Origin: Pseudoalteromonas aliena SW19
GTDB taxonomy: Bacteria; Pseudomonadota; Gammaproteobacteria; Enterobacterales; Alteromonadaceae
Length of the DNA stretch: 64,000 nt
Assembly (NCBI RefSeq): GCF_014905615.1
Contig: NZ_AQGU01000022.1
Location: 434,001 to 498,000 of the forward strand
Reading direction: 5' to 3'
In this document: positions 18,825 through 27,533 of the stretch, piece by piece
Numbering within the stretch: the first letter of the stretch is position 1
Layout of the letters: the number at the start of each line of letters is the position of its first letter
Notes under the pieces: generated by a model
The model's database searches: none
Seen by the model: only the letters and a program-made list of their open reading frames with translations
Told to the model about the DNA's origin: nothing
Program-made: the position numbers and the translations under genes

Positions 18825-20029
18825 TGAGCTTTTTAAGCACGTCTATCAAAACTGCTGTAAATACTATTACACAACAACTTGATACACCTTTTTTTGTTTA
18901 CGACTTAGATAGACTAAACACGCATCTTGCGCGTTTAGTTGCGCAGACCGATGTAAAACTGTGGTACGCCGTAAAAGCAAACCCACTGTCTAAAATTATT
19001 CAAAGCTTAGACAACGCCGGTTTTAATTTTGACGTAGCAAGTAAAGGTGAGCTTGAGCAAGTACTTGCACAAGGTATTAGCTCACAGCGCGTGCTCAATA
19101 CAGGGCCTGCAAAAAGCCCTAAACAAATTAAACACTTTATTGAGCGCGGCGTACGTATATTTGTAGCTGAGAGCCTCAATCAAGTCCGTTGGTTAAACCA
19201 ACAAGCACAACTGCAAAATACGCAGTTACAAGTATTACTGCGGGTGCAATTACGTTGGCCTGAAGGTGAAAAGAACCCACTGGGTGGTGATAGCATTACG
19301 CCATTTGGTTTGGGTTGTGATGAGTGGCAAGCACTCAATGTAGCCGACTACCCTGCACTTAAATTTGATGGCTTACATATTTTTCAATGGGGCAATATGC
19401 TTAGCACGCAAAAGCTAAGCGAATTGTGGTCACAAATGATTGCACCACTTAGCAAACTTGCCGGCGATTTAAATATTAGCCTTAAAATTCTCGATTTAGG
19501 TGGTGGTTTAGGCATTCCCTATACACAAAGCGAAACAATACTTGATTGGGATGACTTAATTGCTGCGCTCGCTAAAATTAAAAGTGATGCGGGTGTAGAA
19601 GAGTTATGGATGGAACTTGGCCGCTATGCCGTTGGCGAATGTGGTCATTACGCAAACCCAGTAGTAGAGCGCAAACAAAACTATAATCAACAACAAGTTA
19701 TTTTAAGTGGCGGTATAAATCATTTATTACGCCCCGCTGTTACCAGCCAAGACTTTCCTGCTGCATTACTACGTGAATCCAGTGCTAAAGCTCAAACGGT
19801 CACTTTATACGGGCCACTTTGTACAGCGCTTGATTGCTTAGGTAAACATAACCTGCCAAGCGATTTAAATGAGCACGACTGGCTTGTGTTTAGCCAATGC
19901 GGCGCCTACGGCTTTAGCGAAAGTATGCCGTATTTTTTATGCCATGAGCTAGCCGCCGAGTATACCCTGCAAAACGGCGAGCTTACCTGTGTTCGCCAAG
20001 CTGAAAATGCCAGTCATTATTTAAGGTAA
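18824..20029 (+). CDS. lysA: Diaminopimelate decarboxylase-like PLP enzyme
   Basis: A 401-residue fold-type III (alanine-racemase-like) PLP decarboxylase. The Schiff-base Lys is in LWYAVKANPLSK; DVASKGELEQVL, the glycine loop DLGGGLGIPY, ELGRYAVGECG and the C-terminal GPLCTALDCLG with the active-site Cys followed by SQCGAYGFS complete the family pattern. In this operon the expected reaction is decarboxylation of meso-diaminopimelate to L-lysine. The sequence is somewhat diverged from classical LysA (for example ELGR in place of EPGR), so a related decarboxylase specificity is possible, but lysine riboswitch control supports LysA. Confidence 0.82.
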   Translation: MSFLSTSIKTAVNTITQQLDTPFFVYDLDRLNTHLARLVAQTDVKLWYAVKANPLSKIIQSLDNAGFNFDVASKGELEQVLAQGISSQRVLNTGPAKSPKQIKHFIERGVRIFVAESLNQVRWLNQQAQLQNTQLQVLLRVQLRWPEGEKNPLGGDSITPFGLGCDEWQALNVADYPALKFDGLHIFQWGNMLSTQKLSELWSQMIAPLSKLAGDLNISLKILDLGGGLGIPYTQSETILDWDDLIAALAKIKSDAGVEELWMELGRYAVGECGHYANPVVERKQNYNQQQVILSGGINHLLRPAVTSQDFPAALLRESSAKAQTVTLYGPLCTALDCLGKHNLPSDLNEHDWLVFSQCGAYGFSESMPYFLCHELAAEYTLQNGELTCVRQAENASHYLR

Positions 20030-20034
20030 TAAGT

Positions 20035-21156
20035 ATGAGTAATACAACCCACATCAGCCAAGAGAACATTGTAGTAGGGGAAGTTGCAAACGGCTTACCG
20101 CTTACAATTCCTGTATATCGTTTAAAAGGCGATGGCACAGGGCCAAGTGTGTATATTCAGGCCAATATGCATGGCGCCGAAGTGCAAGGTAACGCAGTTA
20201 TTTTTCAGCTGCTTGAGCAATTAAAACACCTAAACCTTAATGGCGACATTACATTAGTGCCTTATGCAAATCCGATTGGTTGTAATCAAAAGTCGGGCGA
20301 GTTTACCCTTGGCAGGTTCGATCCGATTACAGGTACTAATTGGAATCGCATGTACCACTACAATAAAAATTTAGTGACGCAGTTTGCACAAAATCATACT
20401 CAGTATGACGACGCTACATTAAAAAGTAACTTTAAACAGGCGCTTATTGACGAAGTAGACAGCAAACTTAACGGCCCTGCTTATTTACTTAATACGGGTA
20501 AGCGCATTGCGCTGAACCTACAAAAGCTCGCTCATCAGGCTGATATAGTACTCGATTTACACACGGGTCCTATTTCAAGCAAGCATTTGTACTGCCCAAT
20601 CTATGCAACCGACAGCGCGCGTTACTTTAATATTGAACATGTACTGCTTATACCTAGTGATTTTGACGGCGCTATGGACGAAGCTAACTTTTGCCCATGG
20701 TGGCATTTAAGTAATGAACTTAGTTCACAAGGCCGTAAGTTAACAATACCTGTAGAAGCATTTACGGTAGAGCTAGGCAGCCAAGAAAAAATAGATTTAA
20801 AAGAAGCACTAAACGATGCAAACAGTATTTTGAGTTACTTAAACCACAAAGGCGTATTACAAAATGCAATGCATACCCCTGCTGATATTACTCGTTATGC
20901 GTGTAATTTAGACGACTACTTTGCTTATTACGCCCCTATTGGCGGTATGGTTGAATACATAGCACCGCTTGGCGGGCACATTAAAGCCGGTGAGCCTATT
21001 GCACATATTTTACGCATGGAGCGCTACTTAACCGAGCAGCCACTACAAACACTTACTCTTGATTGCGATGCAATTGCCATTTTGCACTTTGCATCGGCAA
21101 GCGTTAACCAAGGTACAGAACTTTATAAATTTTTTACTAACGTATTCGAGCTTTAG
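20035..21156 (+). CDS. AstE/AspA-family M14 metallo-desuccinylase, candidate DapE substitute
   Basis: A 373-residue zinc carboxypeptidase-fold protein of the succinylglutamate desuccinylase/aspartoacylase family. Zinc ligands are visible in QANMHGAEVQGN (His and Glu) and VLDLHTG (His); a catalytic Glu is likely in EAFTVELGS. The C-terminal part (PIGGMVEYIAPLGGHIKAGEPIAHI) is the beta-rich domain of this family. It begins five bases after the lysA-like gene and closes a riboswitch-controlled lysine operon that contains DapD but no DapE. I infer that it may remove succinate from N-succinyl-LL-diaminopimelate. An alternative is a role on another N-acyl amino acid. Confidence 0.8.
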   Translation: MSNTTHISQENIVVGEVANGLPLTIPVYRLKGDGTGPSVYIQANMHGAEVQGNAVIFQLLEQLKHLNLNGDITLVPYANPIGCNQKSGEFTLGRFDPITGTNWNRMYHYNKNLVTQFAQNHTQYDDATLKSNFKQALIDEVDSKLNGPAYLLNTGKRIALNLQKLAHQADIVLDLHTGPISSKHLYCPIYATDSARYFNIEHVLLIPSDFDGAMDEANFCPWWHLSNELSSQGRKLTIPVEAFTVELGSQEKIDLKEALNDANSILSYLNHKGVLQNAMHTPADITRYACNLDDYFAYYAPIGGMVEYIAPLGGHIKAGEPIAHILRMERYLTEQPLQTLTLDCDAIAILHFASASVNQGTELYKFFTNVFEL

Positions 21157-21182
21157 CTCCCACTTCTCATTGCGTGAGAGTA

Positions 21183-21343
21183 ATACCAATTGCATTAAAT
21201 TAGTGATCTATTATAGCGATAAGAAAATAGCTCAATAACAAGGCTAAAATTATGATACAGGTTGTTCTATATAAATAATTTTTAACGTCGTTAGTGAGCT
21301 ATTTAATACGCTAGAACGATCATGTTTTTAATAAAATTGGTAT
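21183..21343 (+). repeat. Repeat family A, copy 1 (161 bp)
   Basis: A 161-bp intergenic element with terminal inverted repeats ATACCAATT and AATTGGTAT. It has the same length and internal blocks (TTGTTCTA followed by AAT-AAAT and TTTTTAACG-CGTTA) as 36442-36602 and is related to 44136-44347. No coding potential. It lies between the lysine operon and its terminator. Confidence 0.8.
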
Positions 21344-21371
21344 AAATTAACTAAAATGGTTAATTTGCATT

Positions 21372-21399
21372 AAAAAAGCGGCCTAGGCCGCTTTTTTTC
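21372..21399. terminator. Bidirectional rho-independent terminator after the lysine operon
   Basis: A perfect palindrome AAAAAAGCGGCC-TA-GGCCGCTTTTTT gives a 12-bp stem with T-runs in both directions, 215 bases after the last gene of the lysine operon. A repeat element lies in between, so the terminator may have been pushed away from the operon by that insertion. Confidence 0.85.
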
Positions 21400-21533
21400 T
21401 GATCTATATATACTTTGCATTCGTATATTTTTGGATTTAAATAAAAATTCAGGAAAAGTTCACCGTTACATATGTAAAAAGACGTTATAATTAAATTAAC
21501 CTAACTCCCCCTCAAACTCACAAAGGAATTACA

Positions 21534-22568
21534 ATGAGCTGGCGCCACTGGATCACTCTTTCTGCTTTAATAAGTACTGCGGCCTTCGCACAAGAAGAAG
21601 CCCCTACAAACGAGCAAGACGACAATATTGAGCTTGTAAAACAGTGTATTTTAAACGAAGTTATTGGCGGAGATGGAAAGCAAACTCTAGACGACCTTCG
21701 TAAAAAATGTTCGGCCCTTGAAGAAGAAAAACAACTTACCGCACTTGATAAACGCCAAGCACGTGAAGAAGTCGGCAAAAAGAATAGAAATGTAATTACG
21801 CCACATAAGCGCAACTATATTTTACCTCTTTCGTACGTCTCACATCCTAACAGTCGTCCTTTTGATCGCTTTGATGAACTAACTGACGAAGAAGATGGCG
21901 AACCTCTTGACCATTTAGAAGCAAAATATCAGCTATCTATTAAAGTGCCGCTTTATGATGATTTTGCTGATGATGATCAAGCAATATTTTTTGGCTTTAC
22001 GCTGCAATCATATTGGCAGCTTTATAATTCAGAAATTTCTTCGCCGTTTCGTGAAACCAACTATGAACCAGAAATATTTTGGGTTAATTATCTCGACCAA
22101 GAAAACGTACCTTGGGGCGACGAAATGGCAATTGCTTTAGGTATTTCGCATCAATCAAATGGCCGCAGTCAGCCAAACTCTCGCTCATGGAATCGTATTT
22201 ATGCTAATTTCATTTGGGAAAATGAAGGCTTTGTTTTTAGCTTTAAACCTTGGTACCGCATAGCTGAAGATGAAAAAGAAAATGTTCTAGAAGCAAAAGG
22301 CGACGATAACCCAGATATTTATCGTTACATGGGTTACTTTGAGTTTAGCGGTGCGTATCGACTTAATGATCATGAATTTAGCTTTATGACACGTAACAAC
22401 TTAAATTCAGATAATCGTGGTGCCATTCAAGTAGATTGGTCATTCCCACTCTGGGGTCGTGTACGTGGTTACGCACAATACTTTAATGGTTATGGCGAAA
22501 GCTTAATAGATTATAACACTGATATAGAACGTATTGGCGTGGGTATATTGCTGACAGATTTACTTTAA
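21534..22568 (+). CDS. pldA: Outer membrane phospholipase A
   Basis: A 344-residue exported protein of the OMPLA family, hydrolysing phospholipids in the outer leaflet of the outer membrane. A short signal peptide (about residues 1-19, ending AFA) is followed by an acidic, helical region of about 70 residues absent from E. coli PldA, then the 12-stranded barrel. The catalytic triad is H206 and S208 in HQSNG plus N220 in SWNRIY, with the same 14-residue His-Asn spacing as the E. coli enzyme. The last strands carry AQYFNGYGESLIDYN, typical for OMPLA and including calcium-site residues. GGAATT precedes the ATG; the gene stands alone with its own terminator. Confidence 0.94.
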   Translation: MSWRHWITLSALISTAAFAQEEAPTNEQDDNIELVKQCILNEVIGGDGKQTLDDLRKKCSALEEEKQLTALDKRQAREEVGKKNRNVITPHKRNYILPLSYVSHPNSRPFDRFDELTDEEDGEPLDHLEAKYQLSIKVPLYDDFADDDQAIFFGFTLQSYWQLYNSEISSPFRETNYEPEIFWVNYLDQENVPWGDEMAIALGISHQSNGRSQPNSRSWNRIYANFIWENEGFVFSFKPWYRIAEDEKENVLEAKGDDNPDIYRYMGYFEFSGAYRLNDHEFSFMTRNNLNSDNRGAIQVDWSFPLWGRVRGYAQYFNGYGESLIDYNTDIERIGVGILLTDLL

Positions 22569-22593
22569 ATAAGTATTCGCCCTTAATCAAAAA

Positions 22594-22637
22594 TAAATAT
22601 TACCCGTTTATCACTTGTATAAACGGGTAATATTTTT
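22594..22637 (+). terminator. Rho-independent terminator after pldA
   Basis: A perfect 15-bp stem (22596-22610 with 22620-22634) followed by a T-run, 25 bases after the pldA stop codon. Confidence 0.85.
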
Positions 22638-22749
22638 AAAAACGAGATCAATTTTACTGCTACTTATGATGCTTTAATCATTAAGCCTAGCCTCTGTTAA
22701 CCAAAAAAGTATCCAAATAATAATGAGAGAACCCTTCTTAATCACTGTT

Positions 22750-22820
22750 TTGACTTTAAGTAACTCGTTATTTATTTAATTGCTGGATAATTGCGCAGTT
22801 TTTCACCATTCTACTATAGT
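22750..22820 (+). promoter_or_regulatory. Candidate sigma-70 promoters for the tubulin-like gene
   Basis: Two hexamer pairs are visible upstream of 22864: TTGCGC (22791) with TATAGT (22815) at 18-base spacing, and TTGACT (22750) with TATTTA (22773) at 17 bases. Both are plausible but not exact; either would give the downstream gene its own transcript. Confidence 0.4.
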
Positions 22821-22863
22821 TAAATAATTGAATGAATGGAATATAAAGTTATAAGGGTGCGCA

Positions 22864-25110
22864 ATGCCAATTAATAAGACAACGCAAACTAAATCAGTAG
22901 CGGCTAAAGCAACTACCAATAAACCATCACTAAACAACCCCGCTGTTAGACCTAAAGTTGCGCCCACTAAACCTCAGCCATCTGATGAATTTGATATTAT
23001 TGTAAAAAACAAGCCCGTAGAAGCTTCTGAACCATCCCCTATATTTGATAGCGAATACCAATACTTTACAGAAAAAGATATCAATAAAATTCTAAGTCAC
23101 CTAGATAAATTAAGAGCCTCTGTATACCCAGAAAGCTATGAAAATATGGACAGTGGTGGTGATAAACCTAACTTTCCATCTGTTTGCTTAATTGGTTTAG
23201 GGCGTTGTGGTTCTAATATTGCTTTAGATGTGGCATCACTTGTGCACGATGCTCGCGACTACTACTTAGCGCAATACCGTAATGATTTAACAAAGGCAAA
23301 AGAACAAGAAACAAGGCCGTTAAAGTGGATACAAAGAAGCATCAACTTACAAAGCAGTAAAACATTTAAACCTGTGTTCTTAATTGAGCCTTTAGTTATG
23401 TTGGGTGACCTAGATAAAGATATAGAAGGACGGATCCGATTTTCATCCAAAGGGACTAATGGCGGGTTTATTGAAAAATATAATAAACTAAAAATAATGG
23501 ATTTATCGGAAGTTCACGCTGGTGGTGCAGGTAATGCACCGATATTAGGCCAATATCTAGCAAAAATAATTTTAAATAAAGATACAGAGCATTTTAATAA
23601 TCAAGATTGGAAATACATACATTCCTATCTAATTGATTCATGCGGGATCAGGGCTAATCAATCTCGATTGTATTTTTACATATTCAGTGCTGGCGGTGGT
23701 ACTGGCTCAGGCATGGCATCTGAGTTTGGGCTTGCACAGCAATATTCATACATTAATAAGACCTTTGATATAAAGCCAGAAAACTCAGCCACCAGTCAAA
23801 ATCAATCTTTTGTTTTTGAACCGATATTCACTAGTGGTATTTGTATTTTGCCTAATATATCGGACCATCAGGAAATGTCTGAAGCGTTGCACATTAATGC
23901 AGGGCGTCTGTTGTGTAAGTATTTATCTGAAGAATGGAATTTTTCTTACAATATGGACAATAATGAAAGGACAGGTACAGACACCAACAAGCTTAGACCT
24001 TGGAATGCCATGATGCTAATTTCAAACGACATTATGCGCTATGCTGAGCAAAATGATGCTAGTAATGGCATGCAGTATATTGACGTTAACTCGATGGAAA
24101 AACATGCTAATCAATATATTAGTCAACAAATCTTCAACATATTGACCGCTCAGTCAGTTACTACCGATTACGATCAGGACTACTTTAGACGCGCAGGTAT
24201 AGATATTGGTGAAACAATTAGATTAGATGCAAACGATTTATTTATGAGCTTAGCCGGTCCTGTGGCAATTGCTTACGCAGAATCCGTTGTTGCGGATAAT
24301 GCTGAAAAAATAAAGGTATCTGACAAAGGACAAAGTGATCTAGATATTGATGATTTATTTTTCCGGTCTATCGATTTACCGCATTTTAATAAAACAACGC
24401 AAGCAATTGAAGGTATTAGTTTATTACCCATTGAAGCGAGCCGTTATAGCGAGCTGCTCAAAAAATATCAAGAAAGTGGTTATAAGTCTGAAGCTCTAAA
24501 AGAACTGCATTTTTATAAACACTGCTCTTCTGTTGTTTCTATTGTCTCCTTACCAAAAGATTATAAATTATCTTATTTAGATTTAAATAAGCTTAAAATG
24601 CACTTAAATAATTTATTTCCGAACACAACTCTTAAACGTTACGCACTCGTTATAGGTGCCTCTGCAAATCTATCTATGACGACATTAATTGCTAAAAGCC
24701 CTTGTTTAAGCGACGATTTTTTAACTCTAATTGTTTCTTATATTAAACGCTGTTTTGCCAAAAGCGATTATCGTTACGACGATACACTGGATAACGCTGT
24801 TATTGAGTTTATTCGTGCTGATGAGTTCGATGACGCTAAATTGGAAGCTATGCTCGAGAAATTTGAAAATCCAGCCAAAATCCTCGATACAAATTGGTAT
24901 GCAATTAAGCCCATGTATGAGAAAAAATACAAAGAGTTGATAACAGATAAATCTAAGTTTACTTCGATTAACGATATTCGTTTATCTGTAGACTGTGTGA
25001 AGCAAGCTATTTATTATTTAAGAGAAATTTATCGTCACCGCATCAGTAAAACTCGTATTATCTCACTTAATGGCGGCGTATCAGTTAGTCGCCCTGATTC
25101 AGAGTCATAA
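22864..25110 (+). CDS. Divergent FtsZ/tubulin-superfamily GTPase
   Basis: A 748-residue protein that I identify as a tubulin/FtsZ-like GTPase from nucleotide-loop motifs in the correct order. T1 is IGLGRCGSN (residues 110-118). T3 is GAGNAPILG (221-229), aligning with FtsZ GAGANPEVG. T4, the tubulin signature, is AGGGTGSG (276-283). A T7-like catalytic loop RLDANDL (453-459) keeps both Asp residues at the FtsZ NxDxxD spacing, with Arg in place of the Asn, followed by FMSLAGPVAIAYAES as in the FtsZ helix. The T4-T7 distance is about 75 residues longer than in FtsZ, and there is a basic, Pro/Thr-rich disordered N-terminus (1-60) and about 280 residues after T7 of unknown fold. It may belong to the bacterial Tubulin_2-type group. 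No partner gene adjoins it. AAGGGTG precedes the ATG. Function unknown; filament formation is inferred. Confidence 0.8.
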   Translation: MPINKTTQTKSVAAKATTNKPSLNNPAVRPKVAPTKPQPSDEFDIIVKNKPVEASEPSPIFDSEYQYFTEKDINKILSHLDKLRASVYPESYENMDSGGDKPNFPSVCLIGLGRCGSNIALDVASLVHDARDYYLAQYRNDLTKAKEQETRPLKWIQRSINLQSSKTFKPVFLIEPLVMLGDLDKDIEGRIRFSSKGTNGGFIEKYNKLKIMDLSEVHAGGAGNAPILGQYLAKIILNKDTEHFNNQDWKYIHSYLIDSCGIRANQSRLYFYIFSAGGGTGSGMASEFGLAQQYSYINKTFDIKPENSATSQNQSFVFEPIFTSGICILPNISDHQEMSEALHINAGRLLCKYLSEEWNFSYNMDNNERTGTDTNKLRPWNAMMLISNDIMRYAEQNDASNGMQYIDVNSMEKHANQYISQQIFNILTAQSVTTDYDQDYFRRAGIDIGETIRLDANDLFMSLAGPVAIAYAESVVADNAEKIKVSDKGQSDLDIDDLFFRSIDLPHFNKTTQAIEGISLLPIEASRYSELLKKYQESGYKSEALKELHFYKHCSSVVSIVSLPKDYKLSYLDLNKLKMHLNNLFPNTTLKRYALVIGASANLSMTTLIAKSPCLSDDFLTLIVSYIKRCFAKSDYRYDDTLDNAVIEFIRADEFDDAKLEAMLEKFENPAKILDTNWYAIKPMYEKKYKELITDKSKFTSINDIRLSVDCVKQAIYYLREIYRHRISKTRIISLNGGVSVSRPDSES

Positions 25111-25164
25111 GTGATTTGCATGAGTACAGTTCATAATACATCGATTTGATAATGATATAACCTA

Positions 25165-25200
25165 TGCAATAACGATGGGGATAAACCCATCGTTATTGCA
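25165..25200. terminator. 15-bp hairpin downstream of the tubulin-like gene
   Basis: A perfect inverted repeat (25165-25179 with 25186-25200, six-base loop) about 55 bases after the stop codon at 25110. No T-run follows on either strand, so intrinsic termination is uncertain; it may protect the mRNA 3' end. Confidence 0.45.
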
Positions 25201-25331
25201 GCACATTCTGCTAACCACGCTGAATTTATTAGCAATATGCCGCTATAGCCCAAGTTAATTAAGCTATAAAGCATTTCAACTTGAGCTAAGTAGACACTTG
25301 GCTTTTCAACATATTTAAAATCTCAGTATGG

Positions 25332-26225
25332 CTATTTTTTTACAACAAACTGTCCTTCAAACTCAGCAACAATGTCATTACCATCAAAAATAGTGACTGG
25401 GACCAAGTAGCTTGCCTTTCCTTCAGTTTCTAAATCGCTAAGTTGACCTTTGCATGTTTGAATATCAACGCTACCACGTGGATCTGTATTAAGCGGTTTT
25501 AAATACTTAATACTCGCATCGGCTAATACAATATTACCTTCAAGCCCTGCTTCTTTAAGTGCTAAGTAAGTAGCTCCCCATCCAGTGAGTGTAGCTAAGC
25601 TATAAATAGATCCTGCAAACATCGTATTATGTAAATTCAAATTCGCGTCTAAATCAGCGCGAGTTGTGAACTGCCAATCGGTATAGCTTTCTACTTTAAT
25701 CCCCATTGCATCACTAATTGGAATCGACTCACGCCATGTATTTTGTAGTACTTGAGTCCAATTAGGATGGCGGAACCAACCTGGCTCGCATGGTTTTTGT
25801 TTTATCATTTTAAAATGCTGCACATCGCCATACGCTAAGTGCGCTTTCTCTTTTAATTCATAACCGTGGCGTTTATAAAATTCTAGCGCACGTTCGCGAG
25901 CAAATAAAACCAATTCACCTGCGTTTTGAGTCCACGCTATTTTTTCGAGCTCATGCAACAAACGACTGCCAATATGTTGGTTACGATTTCCTTCGGCAAC
26001 TGCCATATAACGTACTTGTGCTTGCTCATGATTATTAAAGTGCAGACGCGCGACGCCAAGTACATCACCCTCTTTATTTTTTATAAAGCGGTGCTCTGCA
26101 TCTTGTTCTAAATCATCTTGCTCAGAGCCACGTGGCTCGCCCCAAGGAGCGCGTAAAACCTGCCAACGCAACTGGTAATAGGCTTGCCAATCTTCGCTAC
26201 TTTGGGGGGTGCTTACCTGAAACAT
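25332..26225 (-). CDS. yiiD: GNAT acetyltransferase-hotdog thioesterase fusion (YiiD-like)
   Basis: A 297-residue two-domain protein. Residues 1-145 form a GNAT domain (QVRYMAVAEGNRNQHIGSRLLHELE acetyl-CoA loop, ALEFYKRHGYEL). Residues 150-297 form a hotdog domain of the YiiD C-terminal type (NLHNTMFAGSIYSLATLTGWG). E. coli YiiD has the same fusion and has been linked to malonyl-ACP decarboxylation feeding fatty-acid initiation; I state this from memory of the family. In E. coli it neighbours dtd and yihY, which are also close here (27096-28439) but separated by one opposite-strand gene, so the cluster is partly conserved. Confidence 0.88.
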   Translation of the reverse strand: MFQVSTPQSSEDWQAYYQLRWQVLRAPWGEPRGSEQDDLEQDAEHRFIKNKEGDVLGVARLHFNNHEQAQVRYMAVAEGNRNQHIGSRLLHELEKIAWTQNAGELVLFARERALEFYKRHGYELKEKAHLAYGDVQHFKMIKQKPCEPGWFRHPNWTQVLQNTWRESIPISDAMGIKVESYTDWQFTTRADLDANLNLHNTMFAGSIYSLATLTGWGATYLALKEAGLEGNIVLADASIKYLKPLNTDPRGSVDIQTCKGQLSDLETEGKASYLVPVTIFDGNDIVAEFEGQFVVKK

Positions 26226-26388
26226 ACATACTCCTGTTGTTTGGCCATAAAGAAAATAGACTACAGCGCTTATTTATGGCAAATACCATACTCCATCTTT
26301 AAAAAACTGCAAATACGACTTTAGTGATGACAACTCAATACGTAAAAAATTAATGACACAAGCCATTGCGCTTTGATAAAGCTGGTTT

Positions 26389-27099
26389 ATGCTAAAGGTC
26401 ATGAGCGATTATATAAATGTATCTACAGGCCTAATTAATAGCCACTTTATTGAAAATAGCCACAATGAAGGCCTATTACTTTATTGGCATAAATATAATG
26501 GTGATCATATTCAGGTACGTGAGCATGAGAATTTAAGATGGTTATTAATTAACGACACGCTGCAATCTGTTATTGATACAACAAACCCATCCGCTTTACT
26601 TTTTCCACATTTGCAATACTTAGCAAATCAATGGCAATCTCTCACTTCACCTAATAACGTACTTGAACTTGGCTTGGGTGGTGGTGCTATTCGCAATTAC
26701 TTATTTCACCAATATCCACATGCAAACGTCATGTCAGTAGAAAAAAACGCTGGTATTATTAATTGCTATACACAGTTTTTTTCATCAAGAAAAAATGAGC
26801 AACTAGTTTGCGCTGACGCACAACAGGTTTTAAAAACAGCGCACAATATAAATTGGATTATTTTAGATTTATTTAGCCAAATAGACGCGCCTCGGTTTTT
26901 ATTTGAAGAAGCATTTTATAAAAAAATTTATTTGGCTTTAAATAACAACGGCGTGTTATTTATTAACTTTTTATCCCAGCATGAGTCGCAATTAAAGCAA
27001 CTTCAGCAACTCTTATTTGATGTGTTTGACTGTACAGTCAGCCCGCAAAAAATTACGGGCTACGTGAATCATATTGTCGTGGTAACCAAAAAAGCTTAA
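26389..27099 (+). CDS. Spermidine-synthase-like SAM-dependent methyltransferase-fold protein
   Basis: A 236-residue class I Rossmann protein related to the spermidine synthase family. Motif I is VLELGLGGGAIRNYL (residues about 91-105), followed by the acidic SVEKNAGII strand end, CADAQQVL and WIILDLFSQIDAP. The typical polyamine-synthase catalytic Asp in motif DxxxD is not clearly present, so polyamine synthesis is doubtful; such orphan proteins are usually of unknown activity. The start is uncertain: the ATG at 26389 or a second ATG at 26401, preceded by AAAGG at very short spacing. It converges on dtd with a 4-base overlap of the 3' ends and splits an otherwise E. coli-like yihY-dtd-yiiD group. 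Confidence 0.7.
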   Translation: MLKVMSDYINVSTGLINSHFIENSHNEGLLLYWHKYNGDHIQVREHENLRWLLINDTLQSVIDTTNPSALLFPHLQYLANQWQSLTSPNNVLELGLGGGAIRNYLFHQYPHANVMSVEKNAGIINCYTQFFSSRKNEQLVCADAQQVLKTAHNINWIILDLFSQIDAPRFLFEEAFYKKIYLALNNNGVLFINFLSQHESQLKQLQQLLFDVFDCTVSPQKITGYVNHIVVVTKKA

Positions 27100-27533
27100 A
27101 CAGATAAGTTAAACGTAACGGGTCCATCGTTACACAAGCTTACCTGCATATCGGCACCAAACTCACCGGTGGCTATTGTAAGCCCCAACTCTTTAGCTTT
27201 ATCAACAAAGTACTCGTAAAGCTCATTAGCTTGGCTTGGCGTTGCCGCAGACGAAAAACTAGGGCGCATACCCTTTTTAGTATCAGCCGCTAGCGTAAAT
27301 TGCGAAACCACTAATAACTCGCCTTTAATATCTTTAAGGCTTAAGTTCATTTTGTCGTTTTCGTCAGTAAAAATACGGTAATTACTTACTTTATGTAACA
27401 GCTTATCGGCCGTTTGCGTGTCATCATGTTTTTCAACACCCAGCAACAACAATATACCTTGGCTAATTTCGCCTACAACTTGATTATTAATTTCTACCTT
27501 GGCATGCTTTACGCGCTGTATTAACCCTTGCAT
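27096..27533 (-). CDS. dtd: D-aminoacyl-tRNA deacylase
   Basis: A 145-residue homodimeric proofreading enzyme that hydrolyses D-aminoacyl-tRNAs (and glycyl-tRNA-Ala). The start MQGLIQRVKHAKVEI, the SQFTLAADTKKGMRPSF motif with catalytic Thr, and the Gly-cis-Pro motif NDGPVTFNL are fully conserved; length is that of E. coli Dtd. It directly abuts the yihY stop on the same strand (no spacer), so the two are co-transcribed as in E. coli. Confidence 0.97.
   Translation of the reverse strand: MQGLIQRVKHAKVEINNQVVGEISQGILLLLGVEKHDDTQTADKLLHKVSNYRIFTDENDKMNLSLKDIKGELLVVSQFTLAADTKKGMRPSFSSAATPSQANELYEYFVDKAKELGLTIATGEFGADMQVSLCNDGPVTFNLSV

Noticed and set aside
26389..27099. True spermidine synthase (speE)
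   Set aside because: Only the SAM-fold motifs are convincing; the polyamine-synthase catalytic pattern is not clearly present and no speD adjoins it.
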